From positions 10,629,453 through 10,693,452 of the forward strand of contig NC_087084.1 of NCBI RefSeq assembly GCF_026151205.1: a DNA stretch of 64,000 bases, in the 5' to 3' direction. Of this stretch, positions 49,152-61,700 are shown piece after piece. Made by a program: the position numbers and the translations under genes. Numbering within the stretch: the first letter of the stretch is position 1; the number at the start of each line of letters is the position of its first letter. The DNA is from Bolinopsis microptera. Its lineage: Eukaryota > Ctenophora > Tentaculata > Lobata > Bolinopsidae. Under the pieces are notes generated by a model. That model was given only the letters and a program-made list of their open reading frames with translations. It was not told the DNA's origin and did not search any database.

Positions 49152-51505
49152 TTAACTGAAGTTAGCATACACATCGTCTTGCTGCAGAGTTTGTCCTCTT
49201 TCTGGGAGAGCAGGTTTAGCAACTTCACCGCAGGTACAAGAGGGACATCTCCGTCCTTGGACTGTCACCTGGCTGTTTGAGGGATCAGCTTGGTACACCA
49301 TCTGTATATCTTCCATCATGATCCTTGCTCGTCTTTCCCTCCACGTGAAAATGATGTGTCCTACGACCATGGTGATGATGATCACACAAAGGGCCATGCT
49401 CATCACTGACAGAGCGTCAACAGCAGACTTTTGGCAGATGGTTTTATCTTTGGACGGTGAGGTTCCTTCTGGACAAACACTGCAAGTAGCTCCATTCCCG
49501 ACGTGGTTTTCTGGACATTCAGTGCAGGTGTGTCTTTCCCAGGAGAACCCCTTAGGACAAGAAGAGCACTCAGAAGATTGGGACTCAGATACTGTGAAGA
49601 TAGGGCACTTTGAGCAGACGGAGAAGAACTGTCCACTGAAGTGGTTTTCAGGACAGGGTTCACACTGGCTAGTGTCTTCATACCAGTATGTTCCAGCTAA
49701 GCAGTTACACACTCCACTACTGCTACCCGGAGTAGTGCAGTTCACACAGCTCTCTCCATCCCAAGATAGTCCACCTGGACAATGACACTCTTCAGAGAGA
49801 GGGAGGGAGGTGGCTTCATGAGGACATCTTATACAAGTACCTAGTTCTTTGTCTTTGAAGAAGTTTGCTGAGCATGCTTTACAGGATCCATCCCCGCTGG
49901 AGTTCCATTCCCATCCATATCCCTTCTCACAGCTGCAAACCTGTCCGTTATTTTGAGGCAGCGATCCTGTTGGACATGTACTGCACACGGCTCCATTTCC
50001 AACATGACTTTCTGGGCATTCGGAGCAAGTGTAGTTTTGCCACACAGATCCACTCAAGCAGTGCGAGCACTCGGAAGATCCTGTGTCAGATACAGTGTTA
50101 ATGGGACACTTTGAACAGACAGTGGAGAAATTTCCACTGAAAAAATTACTTGGACAGGGTTTGCACTGGTTAGTCTGTTCATTCCAAAATGTTCCAGCAG
50201 AGCAGTCACAAACGCCTGTACTATTGCCTGGAGTAGTACAGTCTACACAGCTCTTTCCATCCCAAGATAATCCTCCGGAGCACTGGCAACTCTCAGAGAG
50301 AGGAAGGGAGGTGGCTTCTTGAGGACATCTTATGCAAGTTCCTTGTTCTTTGTCTTTGTAGAAGTTCATAGGACAAGCTTTGCAGGAGTCCTTATCCATT
50401 CCCCATTCCCATCCATATCCCTTCTCACAGCTGCAATCCTGTCCGTTGTTGATTGGCACTGATCCTGTAGGACAACGCACACAGTCAGTTGGGCGCATTC
50501 CTCCTTCCTTGCTGACTGTACCACTTGGACATGGCACACAGCTTCTGAGGTCAGAGTAGAGGTATGTGCCAGCGATACAGGCGCAGTGTGTTGATCCTTT
50601 TACAGAAGTAGAGTTCCCCGGGCATTCCAGACATTCATCTCTGTCAGGACTCATGTAGGTGTCCTCATTGCAGGAGCAGGAGGTGGATCCAGCAAGGGAA
50701 GTGGAGTTAGTAGGACAGCGGAGACAGGAGGACGTTTCACTAGGTTCGGAGGAGTAGGTATTGGCTGAGCATTCATAGCACATGCTGGAACCTGAGCGTC
50801 TTTGTCCAGGAGGGCAGACCAGTCTGTCGTCGTTTTTTGGCAGAGCACACCATAGCCAGACGTCATTGTCGTGAGTTTCTCCTGTAATGTCTGTTCCGTA
50901 GACACACAGAGGAAACACGTCTTCACTTTCCAAACAGTTCATGTTTTTGAACTTGATTTCTAAGCTTTCTTGAAATTGGTATCTCTGACCGATGGTCCAG
51001 CTCATGACTTTGTCGTACCCCATGATACGACAAATCAACTCTGCGGTTGTGTGATCAAATTTGTTGCCACTCACCGTCTTGATACCGTACTTGAGAAGAC
51101 CATGTCCTCTTTGAGTGTCCTGATTGTCTTTGTCTACAAGGTAGAATGTGCTGGTGTCTCCTAGCCGGGACCGAGCGTTGCATTGCAGCCAGAGAGAGTA
51201 GTAATAATTCCCGTAGTTATACTTCCGGTAACGACACTGTGGAACTACACTACCTGTACATTCAAGTTGTTGATACCTGATAGGGTAGTTCTGCTGCCAT
51301 TCGTAACTGCGAGTATAGGTGTAGGAGTTATAGGACAAGTAGCCTAACATCCGGCACATCCAGGTCAGGGTGGTAGATGTAGATCCTACGTTAGGATAGT
51401 AAACTGTTCCTCCGTTAACATCAAGAAGTCCGTAGTCAACTGTGTTAGGGATCATGTTGTAGGAGTTGGTGTACACGAGATGGTAGTCGTAAATTGCTGC
51501 TGCTC
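49152..51505 (-). CDS. Cysteine-rich SRCR-like type I membrane protein, 3' exon
   Basis: One long terminal exon, open from an acceptor (TTTCAG) at 51506 and entered in phase 1. The first exon(s) with signal peptide and start codon were not found. Two SRCR-like domains come first, the second with ICRIMGY, NMNCLES and NDVWLWC. About 450 residues of ephrin-receptor/TNFR-type cysteine modules (CPxGT, C-x-C, CxxCP) follow. These contain a tandem internal duplication of about 160 residues marked by SCEKGYGWEW, CPHEATSLPLS and ECPENHVGNGA. One membrane helix, ALCVIIITMVVGHIIF, precedes a 62-residue tail with MVYQADP and DVYANFS. YAN fits the pYxN docking motif read by Grb2-type SH2 domains. A surface receptor is likely; the ligand is unknown. 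Confidence 0.8.
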
Positions 51506-52143
51506 CTGAAATTATATCATTTAATTGGATCGAATCAAATACACAAATTATTTTTTGTGGTTATTGACAATCTCATTCGAAAATATTATTAATTTTTGAC
51601 CAATTTTTGGAATGTAAACTAAATATCAAATGTGGTAACGCTGTCCCTTTCGCATAAACTTATTTTCCGAAAAATACGCGTACAGAAACTTTAAAATTGC
51701 GTGCACACGTCAAAATGCGCACGATTGCTGGGTTTGTACTGGTGGGTAATTATTAAAACACGGTTAACCTGAGGCCAAGATCACAAGGGGTTACGTACTT
51801 TTAATGCAGAAGAAATTTTCGGATTTGCAAGCTAGTTCAATTATTTCACACTCACAGTCTATTAATCGAGATTAGATTTGAGACTTGAAATGTAACATTA
51901 CATTTCCAACTAAATAGCGAATGTCGAGTGTCGAGTGGTTCAGTGTATGTGTTATTGTGTTTGGTATATAATGATTACAGTAGTTGCTATGAGTATGAAG
52001 GTAAACCGATAATAATATTAGATCGGAAAGTAAACCATTTTAAGACATTTTAGGGTTTATTTTACAAAACTTGTGGCACAACTTGCCCCCATTCGTGGCA
52101 CGCTTTCCCCATCTATATTTGACTGTTTTATAGTGGTTCAGTG
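51506..52143. other. No supported exon
   Basis: Intron or upstream sequence of the cysteine-rich receptor. No signal-peptide exon could be identified with confidence. Confidence 0.35.
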
Positions 52144-53022
52144 TACCTTACTCGGGATTATTATAACCGGGATAAAGTGGTGGGTTTTGGAAGATTCCGC
52201 CATATTTTTCCCGGTCAAAAATTTTACCAGTCATAAAAAAACCCGCCGACTCAGATTATGGGGTTCCAAGGGGGTGGTGATCATCATGTTTTACCTGAAG
52301 TCTCATATGTGCTAGAGAAGACTTTTGAAGCAGTGGATGTAGGGCTGTAACTTTATTGGCGGTTGCTACCATAATTTCGTTATAAAAATCACAATTTGGT
52401 TATAAAAATTAGATTTCAGGGTGGACCGTGATTTTCACTTTTCTTGCCCATGAAGTGAGTAAACTGTGCCACTATTTCATGGTCACCGTGGATTGATTAC
52501 TGGAGCAGTTGAAGATGCAAAGCCAAGACGTTCCCCAATACCAAGCGGTGGGCAGGAAATTAAGCTCCGGCTGACCTTCAGAGCAGTAGCCCCATTAGCG
52601 GACAAAATGAAAGTCTTGTTAAGACAACAATACAACTTCGAATTTGACGGTCAGCAGCAGGGGGATATCAATAATGATAATGGAGGGGACATTAGCGATA
52701 ATGAGAATGAGAATACGCTTTAATGAAGATTTGACTTATTATTGCTATAGATTTATTTTCCTTTAAATACTAGACGTGTCTTTTTTTCTATTTCTGAGTA
52801 ATATCAGTAACTGTAAATTGAAATAACTTGTTTAACAAGTAACAAAAACAGAAATTTCGGTGGAAAATTTGTTGACCTCTGAAAAAAAACTTGAAAGGTC
52901 GGCCACCGGTAAATACATGACCGGGATAAATTGGCGGGTTTTGTGAAAGTCTGCCATATTTTTCCCGGTTATTAATTTTCCCAGTCATAAATTAACCCGC
53001 TATAATATTCCCGAGTAAGGTA
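52144..53022. mobile_element. TIR element with internal palindromic repeats
   Basis: TACCTTACTCGGGA at 52144 is mirrored by TCCCGAGTAAGGTA ending at 53022, and similarity continues over about 28 bp. Next to each end lies a self-complementary module with GCCATATTTTTCCCGGT. It is probably a non-autonomous DNA transposon, family unknown. A short open frame lies inside. Confidence 0.7.
52466..52723 (+). pseudogene. Short frame resembling the end of a 2OG-oxygenase fold
   Basis: Eighty-five codons with no ATG start and a stop just upstream. The segment RRSPIPSGGQEIKLRLTFRA recalls the C-terminal strand of AlkB-type oxygenases (…LTFR), and HGH might be a metal-ligand remnant. The tail is Asn/Asp-rich. 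It sits inside the TIR element and could be captured cargo. The assignment is weak and could be chance. Confidence 0.25.
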
Positions 53023-53035
53023 TATGTTTAGTTAT

Positions 53036-53360
53036 ATAATGACTAGAAAGCCCGTGGTCACATGGAGGAAGCCGAATTGTATTCGTTGACAGTAAGTTTT
53101 TATCGCATCAAAAACTATCCATCGCACAACCAAAAATACAGCCAATTAAAATGTTGCTCGCACGAAGCACAACGTAATTACCACAAAACCGATCAAAATG
53201 TCGCTTGCAAATCTTTGCACGTGCGCGTTTCAACACCGTTACCATGGTTACTACACAACTGACAACTTGTATTTGTTTACTTAATTTGCACGTGGGCGTT
53301 CGTACAGACAGACAAACAGACATACAAAGAAAATCTTTCGAATTATAATTATGACTAGTC
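53036..53360. repeat. Dispersed repeat family, copy 1
   Basis: Starts GACTAGAAAGCCCGTGGTCA and ends ATCTTTCGAATTATAATTATG. Internal landmarks are CCACAAAACCGATCAAAATG and AATCTTTGCACGTGC. Copies 2 (53566-53862) and 3 (55014-55370) share them. This may be a SINE or another non-autonomous element; no pol III box was identified. Confidence 0.7.
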
Positions 53361-53399
53361 CCAGCAATTCTGTCCATCTTATTGTACAACTATCTATGA

Positions 53400-53525
53400 G
53401 GATAATCCTAGATAATTCTAGATAATTCTAGATTATTCTAGATAATTCTAGATAATTCTAGATAATTCTAGATAATTCTAGATAATTCTAGATAATTCTA
53501 GATAATTCTAGATAATTCTAAATCT
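53400..53525. repeat. 10-bp tandem repeat
   Basis: About twelve copies of TAGATAATTC, one of which reads TAGATTATTC. Confidence 0.9.
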
Positions 53526-53565
53526 TAAATTATCAGGAAACTGGAAACTCGATGTAAGACTTTAC

Positions 53566-53862
53566 GTAAAATCACCCCTTATAAGTTATCGCACCAAAAA
53601 ATATTCATCCCAACCGAAGAAACAGTTTAAGCACAACGTAATTACCACAAAACCGATCAAAATACCGTTCCTAAAATCTTTGCACGTGCACGTCCGCATT
53701 ACAACATCGTTGCTATGCAGCAACCTTTTGGTATTTACCTAACTTCCTATTTCTCATATAATTTGCTCTTGGGTGGTCGTACATACAGACTGACCGACAG
53801 ACAGAAATAATCTTTCGAATTATAATCTTACTATATAATATATAAAGCGAGACGATATATCC
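53566..53862. repeat. Dispersed repeat family, copy 2 (head missing)
   Basis: It has CCACAAAACCGATCAAAATA, AATCTTTGCACGTGC and ATAATCTTTCGAATTATAAT in the order of copy 1, but not the GACTAGAAAGCC head. It ends beside TATAAAGCGAGACGATATA, a string that recurs at 55678. Confidence 0.65.
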
Positions 53863-55013
53863 GTGCCATTTTACTGACACCACGATATCAACTTTAACGA
53901 GACTTTTCGCAAAAACCGTAAAAGATATACAATTACAACTGAAACTTTTTTGACTGGGTAAAATTCTTTAATGGCCTTCAAATCAGCATAAAAAATAAAA
54001 ATTGGCCAAGGAATAAGAATTTTAGTGCCCAAAATTTGGACTCCCAAGTGGTGTCAAAAACGCGAATTAAATAAGTAATAATTATTTTAGTCTCTCGAGT
54101 CTTGACACCACTTTAGGGTTAGACGGGTTCCTGCTAGTATTGATAACTAGAAGGCAAATATAATGCTCATTGCTAATCGAAAAAATGGTGAAATTTTACA
54201 ATTTGGATACTCAATTCACCATAAAAACCATTCACCATCGGGCATTATTCATAATTAAATTGATGTCAGCTGTCATGTCTAGATAAAAATTAAGCTAGAG
54301 TCAGCCTATGTAACAAATATTTTTAGTGTAATCATTATATTTCTGACATTGTACATGCAATGTTGCAATCTGGGAGGGGCTCCACTGCTCTTATCTCAAA
54401 GTACGCTAAAGTTTTTGTGTTCTACTGTGATCAAACTATATTTTAATTCTATGGCTGGAATGTTGGTATAATTTCAACTTTAGTAGCTCAATCCTTTAAT
54501 TCCAGTGCTCCGATTTCTGAGTTCTAACACCCAATTATTATTAGTTTCATACCTATTCACAGAAAATCTTTTCAGTGATTTGATCATGGCTAAGGTTACA
54601 AAATATTTCGAAGATATTAGGAAATGAAGTTACACTTAAAGTGTTGATAAAGTGTTGATAAAGATAACACTATACAATATAATTTACAACCTTTTGTTAC
54701 CGCGTGGGAGCGATTTATGCTGTTAAAATATACTCAGCCCATGCAATTACAATATTGTCAAACACTGGTTACTGTTAGTGTTACTGAAATTAGGCCAAGG
54801 GATTACGTATCAAGTCAATTAAATCAATCTAACGGGAATTCTCAACTACGGCGTACAATACAAAATGAATTTAGCGGTGATTATATAGTATATATATGTA
54901 TATTGGTATTGTTTTGTACATGTTATCATGAAACGAATCGTTTGTCCGCCATTTTGGGGGGGGGGGGGGGGGGGGGGGGTCACACATACAGAAATAATCT
55001 TTCATTTTATATG
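53863..55013. other. No supported gene; G homopolymer
   Basis: The only notable feature is a run of about 23 G at 54956-54979. Confidence 0.5.
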
Positions 55014-55370
55014 ATAGACTAGAAAGCCTGTGATCACAGGGAGAAAGGTAATAGCACTGTTTAGCACTAGTTTTGTAGTCAGTTTTTATGATCGAATAAA
55101 AAATATCCGTCACAACCGAAAATGCAGCTGATTAAGATGTAGCTCGCAACGAACCCAATGTAATTACGTACCAATGTAATTACGTACCACAAACCGATCA
55201 AAATGGCACTCGCAAATCTTTGCACGTGCGTTTAACAATCCTCGTTACCATGGTTATTAGTAACTTCCTGTTTCTCATAGAGTCATACAATTTGCACGTG
55301 GACAATACATAGTCATACACATACAGACAAAGATAATCTTTCGAATTACAATTTATAGATTACAACAGTC
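55014..55370. repeat. Dispersed repeat family, copy 3
   Basis: Full-length copy with head GACTAGAAAGCCTGTGATCA and tail ATAATCTTTCGAATTACAAT. It carries a small internal duplication of AATGTAATTACGTACC at 55158-55190. Confidence 0.7.
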
Positions 55371-55700
55371 GCTATAAAGGTAAAACGATGTTACAACAAT
55401 AGTTATTTTTTAATAGTCTCCGATTTTAATAAACTTGGTACCAAATTTGCCTCAAAATGTGAACATGCAACATTACACATTATAAAATTAACCGTGAAGC
55501 ACGATTATGTAGGTCCAGTTTCCTGAGCTGCGCATTGTAAATGGACGAGAAATGAACAATTTCTCGATTAAAATTCCTATAACTTGTAACATAGTCCTTA
55601 CTCATCGAATCCCTTTTAGCTTTCAACCAGTCATACTCATACTTAGCCAATTTGAAGAAACATTTTAGTTTTACTATGTATAAAGCGAGACGATATAAAT

Positions 55701-58700
55701 AGGATTAAACAGGATTAAACAGGATTAAACATGAAATTACCAGAGAGAACACTAACGGACTCGTCTTGGCTATACAAGGATGAATAAATCAATAAATAAA
55801 ATTATTAAAACTGAATCATTTAAAAATTATTAAAATTTAACCGTTTACAATGTCACGAAAATAAAAGAAGATCGTCTATAATAATTTAAGGTAATACAGT
55901 AAATAAAGTTCGAGTACGAGGATTAGGACTTATTTTTAGGATTTCGAAGGTTTGAAGAGTCTGTTAGGTATTTCCCGAATTCTTTTGTGTGACAAGAGTT
56001 CATTATGGTCCTATACTCTTTTAGCATTACAAGGCTTTTCAGGTTATCAGAAAGCTTTGAGCGGAGGGAGTGGTATCCAGGGCATTCAGTTATGACATGA
56101 TCCTCAGTTTCTAGGATAGGTGTTTCAAAGAAAGGTAGCTCTTCGAAAAAGCGAATGACGTCTGTGTCTGGAGAGCAGCAAAAACGACACGTTTTCAATG
56201 CTGTGTTGTATCGATCACTAGTATATCGACCTTTCTCTACCCTCAGATCGTGACTGCTAGAGCGAAGTTTAGCAATGTTAGCTCTCTTAAGCCTGCACGG
56301 AATCTGTAAGTACTGTTCTTCACCAAACTCAGGTTTGACCGCGGTGTAGAATGACATCTTCGGCTGGTTGTGAAGATCCTTTTTCCAGTGGTTCACAAAG
56401 GTTTCGTGTATGTGCTCACGTGCTGCAAGAGCGGGGTGTAGGTTTGGTTTAGCGGAGGTGCTCATCTTGATGATAGTGGACCAAGTGTCATACCAGGTAA
56501 GGTTCAGTTGTTTCTGCTCCTGAAATGTATGGTGCAGAAGTGTGTTCACGTTACCTACTACCGCTTGTGATGCTCTATAGAAGTAGGCAATACATTGAGG
56601 GAGGACGGTCACTGTCCAGGGGGTTCTTCCTGTGTCGCCGTAACAGAAGTTGTTATTTGCCTTTTTGTGGACACCCAATATCCATTTAAGAATTTTTAGG
56701 TGAGTAGATTCGAGAGCATCTTTTGCTGCTGCTTTTGGGAGACTCACTTCTTGGTTTTTTGAGAGAATGGCTTTCGCGATGTTGGTCGATGGCAGCCAAA
56801 CAGGGCATCCGTATGTAGCTGCTGGCTTGACTAAGCTATCGATGAGTTTTAGCATCGTGCTAGTGGAGAGTGCTCTCGTGTCAATAATTCGTCTCATAGA
56901 GAAGAACGAGCGTAGAGCTTTTTTCCTAAGCTCGTCGATTGCTTGTTTGAAGGAACCGTTCAGAGAGAATTGGATTCCAAGGTAGCAGTATTTTCTTACT
57001 GGTGCGATGTCCAAGTTTCCTAGTTTAAATCCGTAAGCACATTTGAGTATTCGTGAGCTTGTGTTAAATACCATCACACTGGTTTTGTTGATGTTCACAG
57101 ACAACTCCCACTTTACGGCATAGTCATGCAAGCAGTTCAGCAGTTTCTGTAAGCTGTCCGCATCCAGCGCTAAGAGGACCAGGTCATCTGCCCAAAGGAG
57201 GTGGCTTACTTTAACACCGTTTAGAAGAGGTACATCCAATTCCTCAATTTGTTCCAGCCTGATGGAGAGCTCGTGGATATAAAGTTTGAAGAGCTCAGGG
57301 GACATCGGATGCCCTTGTTCTGTACCGATCGTGACGTCAATGGCTGCGGAGAGCTTTTGGATCAGCTTGACTCGGGTTGAAGAGTTGTTGTACATGTGAC
57401 TGATGCATTCGAAGAATTTGCCTGCTATTCCCATGTTGCTCAACTTGAACAGAAGTGCTTCCCTACATACACTATCGAAAGCCTTGCGATAGTCAACAAA
57501 GCATGCGAATAGTCGCTTCTTCTCTTTCTTGGCGTATTTCTCAATGATTGTATTTAGGGTGAGTATGTGGTCATTACATTGGGCTCCACTCCTGAATCCA
57601 AGTTGATAGGGTCGGTCAGGACAGGCTCTTTCTCTGAATTCGATTAACCGTTTGAGGAGTAGATTCGAAAAGAGTTTACCGAGACAGCTCCCAATTGTTA
57701 TGGCCCGATAGTTATCAGGGTTTTGCCGGTCACCCTTCTTATGGAGGGGAGTTGTGATGGAGTTGTTCCAGGAGTAAGTTCCATGCTGGAGGCAGGAGTT
57801 GAAGAGTTTTACCACGACGAGTTGGAGTTTCTCGTTGGAGTTTTTCAACATTTCGTTGGATATCAGATCATCGGACACACTCTTATTGTTTTTGAGTTTT
57901 TTAGTTGCATCTTTGATTTCCTGTAACGTGAAGTCGCGATTCAGTTCATCGACCAGTTCATTGGTGAGCTGCGAATTGTTGGACAATGGAGTAGAGGTGA
58001 CATCGTCCCTTGAGTGATCGTTCCTACCACACTTCCGGTTGTAGAGATCATTAAAGAATTTGTGGAAGAGGATGAGATCGTAAATGTCGAATGGTTCTTC
58101 ATCTTTGTACTGGTCAGATAGCCGTTTGAGTGCTGCCCAGTTTACATCTCCACTTTCGTTTATCTTCTGGTTCATCTCATACAGGAATTTCCCCTTTTTC
58201 ATCCTCTTAATAGCTCGGTATTCCTTTTTTCTGAGGAAGTGCTGGTCACGAAGGAAGTTGCTGTGTGGGTTACTGTTGGCATTTCTGTCGGCTCTGTTGG
58301 CCTCCCTTTTAGCATGTCTACAGCTTTGGTCAAACCACTTTTTCTTACTGGTGCGTTTGCCACTTTTGGTCGTAGTAACAAAATTCGCAAGATTGTGGTA
58401 TGTTGCAACCACGTCTTTATTAAGCTGAGCAGCGTCGTTTGCTGTGTTCACTGGTTGATCAAGGAGGCAGTCCATTTTGTCTTTGAATGACTGATCATTC
58501 TGTGCCAGCCGGAACTTAGTTACTGTGTCTGCAGAGAGGTTCTCTGATAAGTTCCATTTGAAAGCTTTAGGTGCATCTTGGATATCTGGCGATTCAAGAC
58601 TGTTAGAAATCCTTCTTAAAGGGTTTGTCGATATTGACATTGACAGCGCTCTGTGATCGGAATATTGAGAGATGCTCTCAATTTTCAGGTGGCGGACTCT

Positions 58701-61700
58701 GTCATGAAGACTCGTCGAGACGCAAATGTAATCAACTGTGCTGACACCATGCCGCTGAATACAGGTGGGTTCACCGAATATGTCGCCGAGAGTTCTGCCA
58801 TTTAGGATGACTAGGCCTGTCATCTGAAGGAGTTCGATGAAGGGTCGCCCATTCGTGTTTAGCTTTGGGTCTGAGTTATTGCGTTTAGCCAGCTTTTTAG
58901 AGAAATGAGCGTCGAGCTCTGTATCCTTCATTAGACTATGGTCTGATAACATGTCGTCCAGAGTGCCAGTTCTAGCATTGAAATCCCCGAGAAGAATGAT
59001 ATCCTCGTTCAGAGGAACTCCAGCCAGGAATTCTTGAAGATCCTCTAGAGTTGACATACTGTCTTCAGTTTCCAGACCTTTTCTTCGCTTCTTGTAGGAT
59101 CCATTTTTGGGTGAGTCATAGACATTGATAATATAGGTGTTTCGGTCTAGGTCGAAGTAGTTAGCTTTAAGCTTAACTACAACGATATCTTCCGTGGAAT
59201 TCATACGAACGTTGGTTACACCAGCTTTTAAGCTTTTGTGAACTCCGATGCATACTCCACCTGAATTTGATCCCTTCCTGTTAGAGTTAAAGCAACAGTA
59301 GTTACTTAAGTTGATCTCCCCTTTTGTTTCTTGCAGAGCAAAAATATCGTGGTTGTCAAGTAGTTCACGAATTTCGGTTATATCAACCTTGGCTCCTTCA
59401 ATTTTGTCCCGAGAGTGGTTGATATTCCAGCACAGAAACTTAAGGGAGTGGCGGGACCTCGTTGATGTGGGTTTAGTCATTGCTAAACCTGTTGGTGCTG
59501 CGTCTTGTTTTATCATTGTCGTGGTAGCTTATTCGGGGGAGTCGCAGGGTCTTCCTCAGACCCTCCCGGAGGCGAAGCCAAAGCATCTTTTGACCTCTCT
59601 GCCTTAGCTCGAATCCAGTGTTGAACGAATAAGAATTTTGATCGCCAATTTTATCGTTTGAAAAGGTGAAGATCCTATCTTTGACATCCGGCCTGTGTTT
59701 GTGGAGCCAGCTAACATGGTTTCTGGTCTCCTCATTGACGACTTGTATTCTTTCATTGATGCTAGAGTTGTTGGAGGAGGGTATCAGCGCTGAAAAGCAT
59801 ATTTGAGCCTTTGTGGTGTTCAGTAAATGTTCGTAGAGTTCCTTTACATTGCTTACAAGACTTGATTTCTTTTTAAGGAAATCGTTGCTCCCTGTGTGAA
59901 TGTAAATGCACTCAGGTCTTAGTCTTTTTATAGTGTTGTTGAGCTTCTTTGATTTTTTCAGCATATCGTAGTAACTATCTGCTTTAAAACAGTGAACATT
60001 AAACTGACTGTTAAATCGCCTCGGGTCAAACTCGTCAAAGCTCTCATCATGGATGAGAAGAACTGTGTGACGCCTGTAGCTAGCCTTAGCTTCAGCGGCA
60101 GAGTTTGTTTCACTGGAACCCCGATCGGGGGGGTTAGTATGTTCTATTCTGTTTCCGAGGTCATATTGGCGGCTTCTAGTGTTGAGGTTCTCCCGACTTC
60201 GCCTCATTTCGCTAGAGGGTCGATCGCCTCTAGAGCCCCTTTCATTGTGGTTTTTCATGTTCTGCTTGTTTGCCACCGTGAATGGCGTCTTGTTGCTTTG
60301 ATCAACCCTCTCTGCCCAGGACATCTCTGCTTGCTTGGGCTCGCTTTCACCTGAACGTGCTGTGGCATCGCTGGAGCTGTTACGGTGTACTCTGAATTTC
60401 TTGCGTTTGAGTGTTGGCTTGGAGTTCCCTGTGGAAGGACTATTGAGTGCCGCTGGTATATTATTCACTGCGGGTTGTTCAGCAGCGTTTAGAGCTTGTA
60501 TCGTGTCCTCTAAGTTGATCTCCAGGGTTTCAATTCTGAAACTGTTCGATGCGCTTGTGGTTTCAATTGCCTCGACGATGGGGCGAAGCTCATGTTTAAG
60601 TTCTTGGGTTGAGGCATGTGATTGATTGAGTGCAGACTTGGCAATTCCTTTCGTGGCTTTCGTCAAGTTTTCTTGGCCGATCTCGAGGGTCTCGATCCTC
60701 TGTTTGTTAGCGGAATTGGCAGAAGACAATACTTTCAGAGTCGTACTTTGTATCGTGTTTAGTTCGTCCGAGAACTGAGCTTTGAAGTTGATCAGTCTCT
60801 CGAGAATTAAGTTCTGCTCGTCTACTGCTGATCTAAGTTGGTCGAGGTCAGCCCGAATTCCATTAAGCTTGGTCTCAATTGGGCCAACTTTCTTTTTAAA
60901 GATGGATGACACACATTTTTCAGATGTGGTTGGGGATGATAGGATGAGGTCAGAGAATGCTTTTTGTTGAAGCATCTCTTCTTTGAGTTCGAGTAGACTG
61001 TCTTGAAGTACAGACATCGAATGTTTCAGGTCTGAGCAGTTATTGCAACCGTTCAGGGTCAGGTGATCCTCAGGGTTATCATCACGAGTTGGTTGGTTTC
61101 CATCGCTGGCTTCCGTAGTAAGCTCATTGGTGATAATCCTAGCATCATTTGTAACGGAGGCATCAGAGGTTTTTCGGTGAGATTTCTGAGTGTCACCTGA
61201 GATGGATAAGCTTTGATCATCGGTGCGTTTCCCTCTCTTTTTCTTTTTGTTGCTCTTCCCCTTTTTCTTTTTCGGAATTTTAGGGCATTGTTGTGCCTGG
61301 GGTGTTAAGAAATCAAATTTTGTGTCGGAGCTGCCGGATAACGGTCCACCAGGGGTTATGTAATCGCCCGGGTCGTGTGGACTTGGCTCGCTATCATAAT
61401 GTTCCGTATTCTGCGACTGTATGACGTTACTACAAATCGAGTTTCCAGGTGCTTCCTCATTTGGACTATCGAACACTAGCCTAGTAATTTCGCTGCTTAC
61501 GTGTCGGTTTGTGCAGAACGTAACCAGGTCAGTTTTCCTTTCCCTGGCTGAATTGCTCAGTGGGAGGCTGTTTGCTAGGAGCTCAAATTTGATCACGGTG
61601 TCCTCCAGTTTGTTTATAAGGTGTGTGACTAGTTTTGCGGTTTCCTTAGAACCAGTGGTCTCACAGGTTTCGAGAAGGTCACAGAGCTTCTTTTTGTTGG

